A stretch of DNA of 55,194 nucleotides from a virus: positions 1 through 55,194 of IMG/VR virus record IMGVR_UViG_3300027734_003122. One strand, given 5' to 3'. How positions within the stretch are numbered: position 1 is the stretch's first letter; every line of letters begins with the position of its first letter. The translations under genes and the position numbers were made by a program. Shown in pieces: positions 34,279 through 42,420 of the stretch. The notes beneath the pieces were generated by a model, which had not been told where the DNA came from, did no database searches, and worked only from the letters and a program-made list of their open reading frames with translations.

Positions 34279-35139
34279 ATGGGAAGTTTAGATGCCATTA
34301 TGGCGCAGTATGACAAAAATCAAAAGGGGAAGACCCAATTAACGGAAGAGGAGAGGATGAAGAGGTATTTTACATTATTACTAAGCGAGAAAGAAACTAC
34401 TGGACAGAGACGAATTAGAATTTTACCGACAATTGATGGTAGCACTCCTTTTAAAGAGGCTCATTTCCACGAAGTTAGAGTTAAAGGTTACACTCAAAAA
34501 TTTTATGACCCAGGTTTGAATGACAATGAAGCTTCACCATTAACTGACATTTACAACACTCTAAGAGCAACTGGTAAAAAGGAAGATGAAGAAATGGCTA
34601 AAGAATATAAGCCAAGATTATTCTATGTGTTAAAGGTGATTGATAGAGACCACGAGGAAGATGGTCCGAAGTATTGGAGATTTAAGCATAACTACAAGAA
34701 AGATGGTATCTTAGATAAGATTATTCCAATTATCAGAACAAAGGGGGATATTACCGATATAGATAATGGTAGAGATTTAATTATTGATTTAGTTAAAACT
34801 AAAACCCCAAAAGGTAAAGAATATACAACAGTTTCAACAATTATGTTTGATGACCCAACGCCATTATCGACTGATGCGGAGTTAGTTAAAAAATGGTCAA
34901 ACGATGAATCGACTTGGAAAGATGTTTATACAAAAAAACCAAAAGAATATTTAGAAGCTATTGGCAGAGGGGAGACCCCACAATGGGATAATAATCTAGG
35001 TAAATTTGTGTATTTAAACACAACAAGTGATGACAATTCTTTTGGTGGTGGGGCAACCGTTGCAAAAAATGCAACAGTTCAAAAATCAAGTGTTATTGTT
35101 GATGATGCGGACTATGCTGATGATGATTTACCATTTTAA
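34279..35139 (+). CDS. Single-stranded DNA-binding protein (T4 gp32-like)
   Basis: From the ATG at 34279 (MGSLDAIMAQYDKNQKGKTQ) the protein has 286 residues. A longer frame from 34204 would run through the terminator hairpin and is rejected. The core has the OB-type gp32 pattern, including QRRIRILPTIDG, HFHEVRVKGYTQKFYDPG and PRLFYVLKVIDRDHEEDGPK. The C-terminus is acidic and ends DYADDDLPF, the usual docking tail for replication partners. It contains no cysteine at all, so it lacks the zinc site of T4 gp32. It coats single-stranded DNA during replication and helps load UvsX. It is first in the replication cluster. Confidence 0.85.
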   Translation: MGSLDAIMAQYDKNQKGKTQLTEEERMKRYFTLLLSEKETTGQRRIRILPTIDGSTPFKEAHFHEVRVKGYTQKFYDPGLNDNEASPLTDIYNTLRATGKKEDEEMAKEYKPRLFYVLKVIDRDHEEDGPKYWRFKHNYKKDGILDKIIPIIRTKGDITDIDNGRDLIIDLVKTKTPKGKEYTTVSTIMFDDPTPLSTDAELVKKWSNDESTWKDVYTKKPKEYLEAIGRGETPQWDNNLGKFVYLNTTSDDNSFGGGATVAKNATVQKSSVIVDDADYADDDLPF

Positions 35140-35154
35140 TTAAACTAAAATAGA

Positions 35155-35197
35155 TTTTTTGCGCAAAGTATTGTTTTATGGTACTTTGTGCAAAAAA
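35155..35197. promoter_or_regulatory. Long stem-loop upstream of uvsX
   Basis: TTTTTTGCGCAAAGTA pairs with TACTTTGTGCAAAAAA (16 base pairs, one G-U type) around an 11-base loop. The T and A tracts are inside the stem and no T tract follows, so it is not a standard intrinsic terminator in either direction. It ends 26 bases before the uvsX start. Confidence 0.6.
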
Positions 35198-35223
35198 TAT
35201 CTCTTCTTAAATCAAAAAAATAT

Positions 35224-36228
35224 ATGGCAGGAATAAAGAAAAAAGCATCGGTAAGTACTATTGATGCTATTAAGGATAAGTTTTCTACAAAGACAAAGTA
35301 TAAACCAGAAGATTATTATTCTTGTGGTGAGCCTTTTTATAACGCTTGTGGTGTGCCTGGTCCTGTTATGGGGGGGATAAGTATGTTCTTGGGGCATTCC
35401 AATACTAGTAAAACAACTGCTATGATAATGGCTGCTGCTGACGCACAAAAGAAAGGACATTTACCAGTTTTTATTATCACAGAGAAAAAATGGAATTGGG
35501 CACATGCTGTTGAATTGGGCTTGAGTGCGCAAATAAATGAGGATGGTGAATGGGATGGGGATTTTATTTTTAATGATTCATTTGATTATATTGAACAAAT
35601 GACTGAATTTATAAATGAAATTTTAGATACGCAAGAAAAAGGCGATTTACCATACTCTATTCTCTTTCTAATTGATAGTATTGGTTCAATACCTTGTAAG
35701 ATGACATACGAGGGTAAAGGCGGTAAGATGCACAATGCAGCGGTTTTAGCTGATAAGGTTGGTATGGGAATACATTCTAGGATATCAAAATCAAAGAAGG
35801 AAGATTATCCTTATCACAATACATTAATTGCAATCAATCAACCTTGGGTTGAATTACCAGATTCACCATTTGGCCAGCCGACAATTAAGGCAAAAGGTGG
35901 TGAGGCACTTTGGTTGGCATCTTCTTTAATATTCTTATTTGGAAATCAAAAGAACTCTGGTATTAACCATATAACGGCAACAAAGAATGGAAGAACTGTT
36001 TCTTATGCTATTAGAACAAAGGTTTCAATATTGAAAAACCACGTTACAGGTATTGCGTATAAAGATGGTAAGATACTAGCTGTACCCCAAGGATATTTGC
36101 CAGATACAAAAGAGGCCATTGAAAAATATAAAAAAGAATATTCACAATATTGGAATGGTATTTTGTCTGGAGATGGCGATATTACCTTTTCAGAAAAAGA
36201 CGATGAAGACGCTATAATCTTTGAATAA
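35224..36228 (+). CDS. uvsX: UvsX/RecA-like recombinase
   Basis: A 334-residue recombinase starting MAGIKKKASVSTIDAIKDKF at the ATG at 35224. An upstream GTG at 35188 lies in the stem-loop and is rejected. Walker A is GHSNTSKT at 57-64, Walker B is about SILFLIDSIGS, and the Gly-rich KGGEAL segment and the AINQPW block fit the DNA-binding loop region of RecA-fold recombinases. It forms filaments on single-stranded DNA and catalyses strand exchange for recombination-dependent replication. It follows SSB and precedes the flap nuclease by one base. Confidence 0.93.
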   Translation: MAGIKKKASVSTIDAIKDKFSTKTKYKPEDYYSCGEPFYNACGVPGPVMGGISMFLGHSNTSKTTAMIMAAADAQKKGHLPVFIITEKKWNWAHAVELGLSAQINEDGEWDGDFIFNDSFDYIEQMTEFINEILDTQEKGDLPYSILFLIDSIGSIPCKMTYEGKGGKMHNAAVLADKVGMGIHSRISKSKKEDYPYHNTLIAINQPWVELPDSPFGQPTIKAKGGEALWLASSLIFLFGNQKNSGINHITATKNGRTVSYAIRTKVSILKNHVTGIAYKDGKILAVPQGYLPDTKEAIEKYKKEYSQYWNGILSGDGDITFSEKDDEDAIIFE

Positions 36229-36229
36229 C

Positions 36230-37219
36230 ATGAAGAAAACCCTGCTAATTGATGGCAACAACTTATTTACAATAGGTTTCCACGGAGTAAGAGAATATTA
36301 CGCTGATGGTAAGCACATTGGTGGGGTTTTCCATTTTTTAAATACAATTAGATTATTTCTTGAAAAACATAATCACGATAAAGTTGTTGTATTTTGGGAT
36401 GGCAATGAAAACTCATTAATAAGAAAACAGATATACCCCAAGTACAAAGAGAACCGTAAAATTTCTATGGATGACCACAAGTATGAATCTTATTTATACC
36501 AGAGAGAAAGAGTTAAAAGTTATCTTGAAGAAGTTTTTGTTAGGCAATGCCAGGCGAATCAGAACGAGGCAGATGATTTAATTGCTTATTATACACAGAT
36601 AGCCGAAGGTGAAAAGATGATTATATTTTCAGCGGACAAAGATTTAACCCAATTAATTGGAGAAAATGTAACAGTATATTCACCAAGTTCAAAGACGTAT
36701 AGTAAGAATGGGGATTTGATTCATTTTAAGGATATTGACATACCACATAATAATGTCTATATTTATAAAGTAATTGTGGGGGATACTTCTGATAATATTG
36801 ATGGGATATCAAATTTTGGTGAGAAGAAGTTAAAAGCATTTTTCCCAAACTTTGAGAAGAGAGATTACCAGTTGGATGAAATATTAAGTGAAGCGAAAGT
36901 TTTGCTTGAAGAAAAAAAGAATAAATCTCTGGATAATTTGGTATCAGGTATTAGCAAATCTGGTTTTGTTGGGGAGGAATTTTTTGATAAAATTGGCAGA
37001 ATAATTGATTTAAAAAATCCGTTATTAACGGATAATGGCAAAGAAATGGTTAATGAGGTTTGCAACGATAAGTTAGACCCAACTGATAGAAGTTATAAGA
37101 ACTTATTGAAGTTAATGAATGAAGATGGGTTCTTTAAATTCCTTCCAAAGAAGGATGATGCTTGGGTCGATTTTATTAGACCATTTATGAAATTGAGTAG
37201 AAAAGAGAAAAAAAATTAA
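36230..37219 (+). CDS. 5'-3' exonuclease / flap nuclease (T4 RNase H-like)
   Basis: A 329-residue FEN-family nuclease starting MKKTLLIDGNNLFTIGF at the ATG at 36230, one base after the uvsX stop. Metal-binding carboxylates are visible: D8 (LLIDGNN), FWDGNENS (about 59-66), NEADDLIAYY (about 115-124), and FSADKDLTQL (about 135-144). The GDTSDNIDGISNFGEKKL segment (about 185-202) is the helix-hairpin-helix region that holds duplex DNA. It removes RNA primers and flaps from lagging-strand fragments. Confidence 0.93.
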   Translation: MKKTLLIDGNNLFTIGFHGVREYYADGKHIGGVFHFLNTIRLFLEKHNHDKVVVFWDGNENSLIRKQIYPKYKENRKISMDDHKYESYLYQRERVKSYLEEVFVRQCQANQNEADDLIAYYTQIAEGEKMIIFSADKDLTQLIGENVTVYSPSSKTYSKNGDLIHFKDIDIPHNNVYIYKVIVGDTSDNIDGISNFGEKKLKAFFPNFEKRDYQLDEILSEAKVLLEEKKNKSLDNLVSGISKSGFVGEEFFDKIGRIIDLKNPLLTDNGKEMVNEVCNDKLDPTDRSYKNLLKLMNEDGFFKFLPKKDDAWVDFIRPFMKLSRKEKKN

Positions 37220-37238
37220 TAATTAAAACAAAAAAACG

Positions 37239-37694
37239 ATGAAACAAACTGATGTAACAAAAGTTGAATTCTTACTTACGCTTAATGAGAACATTATTGT
37301 GCAAAGATTTTTGAATGTAAAAAACATTAATCCTAATGTTAAGAAATCCTATGAGTTATACGAATCTGTAAGGTATTTTGCTGAAGAATTATCTTGGTTT
37401 TTGAAAACTAAAGCAGTTCAGTATTTGACTGAAAACCAAACAACTATTACAATGGATCCAGATGTTATGAATACATCTTCAACAGATGGTGTCGAACATT
37501 TTAATATTTATATTAAGATAGCAGACCAACTAGTTTCCCATAGAATTATTGATGGTAAATTGTATCCACCAAAAGTTAGATACACAGTTGATGTTAGACC
37601 TTTCATTAAAGATTATTTAAAAGAATTAACATCGGTGTTAGTTAGTCCTAATCTAACCCACGAGTATTTAGAGAAAAATTTATTATCTAACTAA
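37239..37694 (+). CDS. Hypothetical protein of the replication cluster
   Basis: A 151-residue soluble protein, MKQTDVTKVEFLLTLNENII at the start and TVDVRPFIKDYLKELTSVLV near the end. I recognise no domain. It alternates beta and helical segments and has no Cys or membrane segment. Its place between the flap nuclease and the helicase, with gaps of 19 and 13 bases, suggests a replication accessory such as a helicase loader or primase accessory, but sequence alone does not show that. Confidence 0.7.
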   Translation: MKQTDVTKVEFLLTLNENIIVQRFLNVKNINPNVKKSYELYESVRYFAEELSWFLKTKAVQYLTENQTTITMDPDVMNTSSTDGVEHFNIYIKIADQLVSHRIIDGKLYPPKVRYTVDVRPFIKDYLKELTSVLVSPNLTHEYLEKNLLSN

Positions 37695-37707
37695 TAAATC
37701 ATTTTAA

Positions 37708-39462
37708 ATGTCCAAAAATTTTGATTACTTGGGACAAACGTTCCAGTTGCAATTAATTAACCAAATTATTTTGGATAAAGAATTTGCCAGAGCAATAATT
37801 GATTTTATAAAAGTTACCTATTTTGATAATAAATATTTCAAGTTAATCATACAAATGATTAAAGAATACTATTCAAAATACGAAACTTCCCCCAACTTCG
37901 ATACTTTGGAAGTTGTTGCGAAATCTGAAATTAGTCAAGAGTTAGCATTAAAGATTGTAATTGATACTATTACAAAAGTAAGAAATGCGCCTCTTGATGG
38001 TGTTGAGATAGTTCAAGACAAGGCTTTAAAATTCTGCAAACAAGAAGAGGTTAAGATTGTTCTGGAGAAAGCTCAAAAGGTTATTAATGAAGGTGATTTT
38101 GAATCTTATGACCAACTAGAAGAATTATTAAGATACGCCCTCCAAGTGGGGGTTAAAGAATCCAATGGGTTTGAGGTATTTAATGATTTGGTTGATGTTC
38201 TTGATGAGGATTATAGACACCCCATACCAATGGGTGTTAAGGGCATAGACGTCCTCTTAAAGGGGGGTTTAGCCAAGGGGGAGGTTGGTATTATATTCGC
38301 AGGTCCAGGCATCGGCAAATCGACTCTATTGACCTTAGTTGCAAACACTGCTTTCAATAACAACTATAATGTTTTGCATATATTCTTTGAGGATAATCCC
38401 AAGATTATACAAAGAAAGCATTTAACTCTTTGGACTAAGATATCCCCAGATGAGTTACCAAATCATAAGGATATAGTTTATGATACGGTTAATAAAATAA
38501 AAGAAAATCATACTAATAAGTTAATTCTAAAGAAATTGCCATCTGATACTTTAACTATGAATCAGATTAAGAATCAAATTAGAAAGGTAATTGCTGATGG
38601 GATAAAACTTGACTTGGTTGTCTTGGATTATATTGATTGTGTTGTACCTGATAGACAAGGTAATGATGAGTGGAAAAACGAGGGATCTGTTATACGTCAT
38701 TTTGAGGCTATGTGCCACGAGTTAAATATTGCTGGATGGCTTGGTACACAAGGTAATAGGTGTGTTTCGTTAGATACTATTGTGGATATTAAAAATAAGG
38801 GTTTGATTTATATAAAGGATGTGGTGATTGGAGATAATATTCTAACACATAAGGGGTATAAAACTATTAGTTATGTATTCCCTATTGAGAAACAACCTGT
38901 TTATAAAATTAAGACAAAAAGTGGAAAGGAAATAAAAGTGTCAGCAAAACACAAATTTCCAACATTAGGTGGGGGTTTACTATCAATTGATAGTGGTTTG
39001 TCTGTTGGTGATACACTTTTTGTTAAAAACACTAATATTATTTTAGATGAAATTGAATCAATTGAATTGGTAGGTAAAGAGGATACAATTGATATTACTG
39101 TTGATGATACTCATATGTTTTACGCTAATGACATTTACACACACAACTCATCTATTTCCTCACAAGTGGTAACAAATGACCAGATGGGGGGTTCGATAAA
39201 GAAAGCGCAAGTAGGTCATGTTATCATTAGTATAGCAAAGAGTTTACAACAAAAAGAGATGAACCTAGCAACTGTTGCGATAACTAAATCAAGAATTGGT
39301 AAAGATGGCATTGTATTTGAGAATTGCAAATTTGACAATGAAATGCTTGAAATTGATACGGATACCACGGCAACATTCTTAGGTTTTGAAGAACAGCAAG
39401 TTGAGAAAAAGAAAGAAAGGATTAAAGAATTATTAGCAAAGAAAACAGATAATTTTTTATGA
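37708..39462 (+). CDS. Replicative DNA helicase (T4 gp41/DnaB-like) containing a mini-intein
   Basis: 584 residues as translated, about 455 after removal of the intein at 352-480, close to T4 gp41 (475). Extein features: an N-terminal helical domain with a 'TYFDNKYFKLI' block, Walker A GPGIGKST (about 198-205), LHIFFEDNP (about 222-230), Walker B LVVLDYIDCV (about 308-317), and the motif 'GTQGNR/SSISSQ' interrupted by the intein, followed by KKAQVGHVIISIAKS. The spliced product would be a hexameric 5'-3' helicase that opens the fork. The last 60 residues are charged (EEQQVEKKKERIKELLAKK). Activity depends on splicing. Confidence 0.92.
   Translation: MSKNFDYLGQTFQLQLINQIILDKEFARAIIDFIKVTYFDNKYFKLIIQMIKEYYSKYETSPNFDTLEVVAKSEISQELALKIVIDTITKVRNAPLDGVEIVQDKALKFCKQEEVKIVLEKAQKVINEGDFESYDQLEELLRYALQVGVKESNGFEVFNDLVDVLDEDYRHPIPMGVKGIDVLLKGGLAKGEVGIIFAGPGIGKSTLLTLVANTAFNNNYNVLHIFFEDNPKIIQRKHLTLWTKISPDELPNHKDIVYDTVNKIKENHTNKLILKKLPSDTLTMNQIKNQIRKVIADGIKLDLVVLDYIDCVVPDRQGNDEWKNEGSVIRHFEAMCHELNIAGWLGTQGNRCVSLDTIVDIKNKGLIYIKDVVIGDNILTHKGYKTISYVFPIEKQPVYKIKTKSGKEIKVSAKHKFPTLGGGLLSIDSGLSVGDTLFVKNTNIILDEIESIELVGKEDTIDITVDDTHMFYANDIYTHNSSISSQVVTNDQMGGSIKKAQVGHVIISIAKSLQQKEMNLATVAITKSRIGKDGIVFENCKFDNEMLEIDTDTTATFLGFEEQQVEKKKERIKELLAKKTDNFL
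38761..39147 (+). mobile_element. Mini-intein in the replicative helicase
   Basis: 129 residues (helicase positions 352-480), beginning CVSLDTIVDIKNKG and ending NDIYTHN before Ser481. Block A has the catalytic Cys1; block B carries a His in SAKHKFP; block F/G is DDTHMFYANDIYTHN with the penultimate His and terminal Asn. There is no endonuclease domain. It lies in the conserved QxNR motif of the helicase core, a site where loss by deletion would be harmful. It looks fully able to splice. Confidence 0.9.
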
Positions 39463-39510
39463 TAAAGATATTTTATACTCAAAAAGTGATACTTTTATTT
39501 TTTGTTTTTA

Positions 39511-39518
39511 TATTTATC
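39511..39518 (+). promoter_or_regulatory. Candidate promoter box (TATTTATC) before nrdB
   Basis: A variant box 27 bases before the ATG at 39538, in the 75-base gap after the helicase gene. Confidence 0.4.
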
Positions 39519-39537
39519 TTAACCTAATAATAGAAAA

Positions 39538-41499
39538 ATGAAAAAGAATATTTTTGAAAAAAGAGTGAATATTTTGCCTTATGAATATCCATCCTTATTG
39601 GCTTATAAGGATGCGATAAGGCACTCGTACTGGATACATTCGGAGTTTAACTTTACAACTGATATTGATGATTATAAGACAAAAATATCAAATGAAGAGA
39701 GGGAAGTTATTAAGAGGTCAATGTTGGCTATTGCTCAAATCGAGGTTAATGTGAAAACATTCTGGGCTGACCTTTATAAAAGAATGCCCATAACTGAAAT
39801 TGGTGACGTTGGTATGACATTTGCAGAATGCCATGGTGAGGGAACTGAAATACTAACACCAAAAGGCTGGGTTAACTTTAAAGATATTGATATTAACACA
39901 GAAGTTATTCAATATGATTTAGAAACCAATACAATGACATCTGTTTTACCAAGTAATGTTATCAATGAACCTTACAAGGGAAAAATGCACAGGATTGAGA
40001 ACCAAACTTATAGTGCATTGCTTACCCCCAACCATAACATTTACTACAAAACTAGGAGTGGTAATATTATAAAAAGGGCTATTAAAGATATTAATGCTTT
40101 TAGTAGTGATATGAAACTACCTTTTTCTGGTAAATTTGTTAATGAGGGGGTTGATGAGTTAACAACCATTGAAAGATTGAGAATTGCCATTCAAGCTGAT
40201 GGATCTGCTAGATTCTGGGATAAAAATGGTGAGAAAGTAAGAAGGGGTTCAGATTCAAATACTAATACATATGAAATTGGGGTTAAAAAAGAAAGGAAAA
40301 AAACTAGGCTTAAAAACCTTATTTTAGAGTCTGGATTAACTTATAGAGAGTATAATACATCAAGACCTGAATATGTTAAATATGAGATAGACTTTCCTAT
40401 TGATTATGATCTTAAACAATTTGATTGGGTTGATTTATCTGATAAGTCTGAAAAGTGGTGTAATTCCTTTATTGAAGAATTGATTGAATGGGATGGGACT
40501 AGATTAGAAGGTAAGGGTAATGCCAAGAATTGTCTTATTAGATATTCAACCACTAATAAATCATGTGCTGATAAGGTTCAGGCAATAGGATTTCTAGCAG
40601 GATATAGGGCTAATATGGGGACTTCAGTAGATAATAGGAAAGATTCTTATAAAGATGTTTATGCTATTAATTTTGTAAATGTAGAACCTTATTCCTCAAT
40701 AACATACAGACCAACTATTGAGGATTATGATGGTAATATTTATTGTGTCACAGTTCCAACTGGATGTATTGTAACCAGATATAATGATAAAGTTTTAATA
40801 TCAGGAAACTCGGAAGTAAGACATAAGGATGCTTATGCGCAATTATTAAGAATTCTTGGGTTGGAAAATGAGTTTCAGACAGTTATTGAAATTCCTGCCA
40901 TAAAGAATAGAATTGGTTATCTATCAAAATATTTGGATGGAACAAGGAGTAAGGAGAATAAAATGTACACAAAGTCTGTATTATTATTTTCATTGTTTAT
41001 TGAGCATGTGAGTTTATTTAGCCAGTTCTTGATTATGATGTCCTTTAATAAGGAGAAAAATCTATTCAAGGGTATTTCAAATGTGGTTGAAGCCACATCA
41101 AAGGAAGAAGAAATTCACGGTAATTTTGGATCAGAACTTATCAATATTATTAAGGAAGAAAATCCAGAATGGTTTGATGATGAATTTGAGCAACTGATTG
41201 TTTCTGCTTGCCATAAAGCATATGCTGCTGAATGTGGAATACTAGATTGGATATTTGAGCATGGTGAATTAAGTTTCTTATCAAAAGATACAATTAAACA
41301 TTTCATTCAAAATAGATTTAATAATTCATTAAATAGAATTGGAATGAAGCCAGTATTTGAGGTTGATTTTACAGAGATTGAGAAGACGTTATGGTTTGAT
41401 GTGGAGATTTTATCAACAAAGGAGGGGGATTTCTTCTATAAAAAAAGTACGGATTACAATAAAAAAAGTAAGAGCATAACAGAAGATGATTTGTTTTAA
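39538..41499 (+). CDS. nrdB: Ribonucleotide reductase, class I beta subunit, containing an intein
   Basis: 653 residues as translated, about 326 after removal of the intein at 98-424. Extein features: YWIHSEFNF near the start, the metal-binding 'FAE/SEVRHKDAY' block (split by the intein; E426, H429 and radical Tyr candidate Y433), and the second ligand block KEEEIHGNFGSE. The subunit holds the di-metal centre and tyrosyl radical that start ribonucleotide reduction in NrdA. It is shorter than E. coli NrdB (376). It precedes a homing endonuclease and nrdA. It must splice before it can bind metal correctly. Confidence 0.93.
   Translation: MKKNIFEKRVNILPYEYPSLLAYKDAIRHSYWIHSEFNFTTDIDDYKTKISNEEREVIKRSMLAIAQIEVNVKTFWADLYKRMPITEIGDVGMTFAECHGEGTEILTPKGWVNFKDIDINTEVIQYDLETNTMTSVLPSNVINEPYKGKMHRIENQTYSALLTPNHNIYYKTRSGNIIKRAIKDINAFSSDMKLPFSGKFVNEGVDELTTIERLRIAIQADGSARFWDKNGEKVRRGSDSNTNTYEIGVKKERKKTRLKNLILESGLTYREYNTSRPEYVKYEIDFPIDYDLKQFDWVDLSDKSEKWCNSFIEELIEWDGTRLEGKGNAKNCLIRYSTTNKSCADKVQAIGFLAGYRANMGTSVDNRKDSYKDVYAINFVNVEPYSSITYRPTIEDYDGNIYCVTVPTGCIVTRYNDKVLISGNSEVRHKDAYAQLLRILGLENEFQTVIEIPAIKNRIGYLSKYLDGTRSKENKMYTKSVLLFSLFIEHVSLFSQFLIMMSFNKEKNLFKGISNVVEATSKEEEIHGNFGSELINIIKEENPEWFDDEFEQLIVSACHKAYAAECGILDWIFEHGELSFLSKDTIKHFIQNRFNNSLNRIGMKPVFEVDFTEIEKTLWFDVEILSTKEGDFFYKKSTDYNKKSKSITEDDLF
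39829..40809 (+). mobile_element. Intein in NrdB with endonuclease-like middle domain
   Basis: 327 residues (NrdB 98-424), from CHGEGTEILTPKGWVNF to DKVLISGN before Ser425. Block B is LLTPNHNIYY. The middle has two degenerate LAGLIDADG-type motifs (RLRIAIQADGSA and EELIEWDGTR), so a homing endonuclease is or was present. The penultimate residue is Gly rather than the usual His. Insertion directly precedes the Glu and His metal ligands of NrdB. Confidence 0.88.
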
Positions 41500-41568
41500 A
41501 TGGTATCTTTTTTGGGTGTAAAAATTTATGTTATTGGTGCATATAAACTATAAAATTATAAAATTTAT

Positions 41569-42420
41569 ATGAATTGGGAAATCATATATAAAAACTTAAT
41601 AGATAAAGCAATCCTAGAAAAAAGAAGTAGGAGTACTGAAATATATTATGAAAATCATCATATTATACCAAAACATATGGGTGGGGATAATTCAGAAAAT
41701 AATTTAGTACTCCTAACATTTAGAGAACATATATTGGCACACTACATATTGTGGAGGATTTATGGACGTGAAGGTGATAAATTAATGTATTCTATTAGAA
41801 GTAATCAAACAGAAGAGTCGCAAAGATTAAGAGTTAAATTAGCAGTTGAAGCAAATAGAAATACAGGTAAAGGTTTTCAAAATTGGGTTGGAGATAAACA
41901 CCCAATGAGAGATTCAAAAAAAGTTCAGAAAATGATTGAAACAAAAAGGGAAAAATACGATGGGCATATAATATCTAATGATGCAATGAAACAATGGTAC
42001 AATTCAGTTAAAAATCATCTACAAGAAATGTCAAAAGACCCTAATATACAAGAAAAAAGGTCTAAAACCATTAAAGAAATTAATGCAACTTTAACACCAG
42101 AAGAATTTACACTAAAATATAATAATGCAGGTGAAAATAATGGAAATTATGGTTGGATTAAAGGGTATTATGAAGTAATTGATCCTGATGGTAATATTAC
42201 AAAATATGAAAATCAAGAAGAAATTATAAAGCAATTAAGGTTATCCCAATCTTTTTTAATTAGAAATAGAAACAAAGGAGTGTGTTATACAACACCAAAG
42301 AAAAACGCAGGTAAATGGAATGGATGGACGTTTAATTATTTTAAATTACCATGCCCAACTACTGGAAGGGTGCAAAAAGAGCATAAAAAACATAAATCAA
42401 CTAAAAGACAAAAAAAATGA
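41569..42420 (+). CDS. HNH homing endonuclease between nrdB and nrdA
   Basis: A 283-residue free-standing endonuclease. The HNH domain is at about 28-62 (YENHHIIPKHMGGD, then NLVLLTFREHILAHYILW). Typical active-site residues H30/H31, the central Asn and H55/H58 are present. A C-terminal NUMOD-like DNA-binding segment (about 200-265: YYEVIDPDGNITKYENQEEI, then LRLSQSFLIRNRNKG) would read the target. The placement is like that of T4 mobE, which sits between nrdA and nrdB. Its stop overlaps the nrdA start (ATGA), and it has a Lys-rich tail. No TATTTATA box precedes it. Confidence 0.88.
   Translation: MNWEIIYKNLIDKAILEKRSRSTEIYYENHHIIPKHMGGDNSENNLVLLTFREHILAHYILWRIYGREGDKLMYSIRSNQTEESQRLRVKLAVEANRNTGKGFQNWVGDKHPMRDSKKVQKMIETKREKYDGHIISNDAMKQWYNSVKNHLQEMSKDPNIQEKRSKTIKEINATLTPEEFTLKYNNAGENNGNYGWIKGYYEVIDPDGNITKYENQEEIIKQLRLSQSFLIRNRNKGVCYTTPKKNAGKWNGWTFNYFKLPCPTTGRVQKEHKKHKSTKRQKK

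Noticed and set aside
35188-35223. Longer uvsX start at a GTG
   Set aside because: The GTG lies in the right arm of the stem-loop and adds a non-conserved tail; the ATG at 35224 is preferred.
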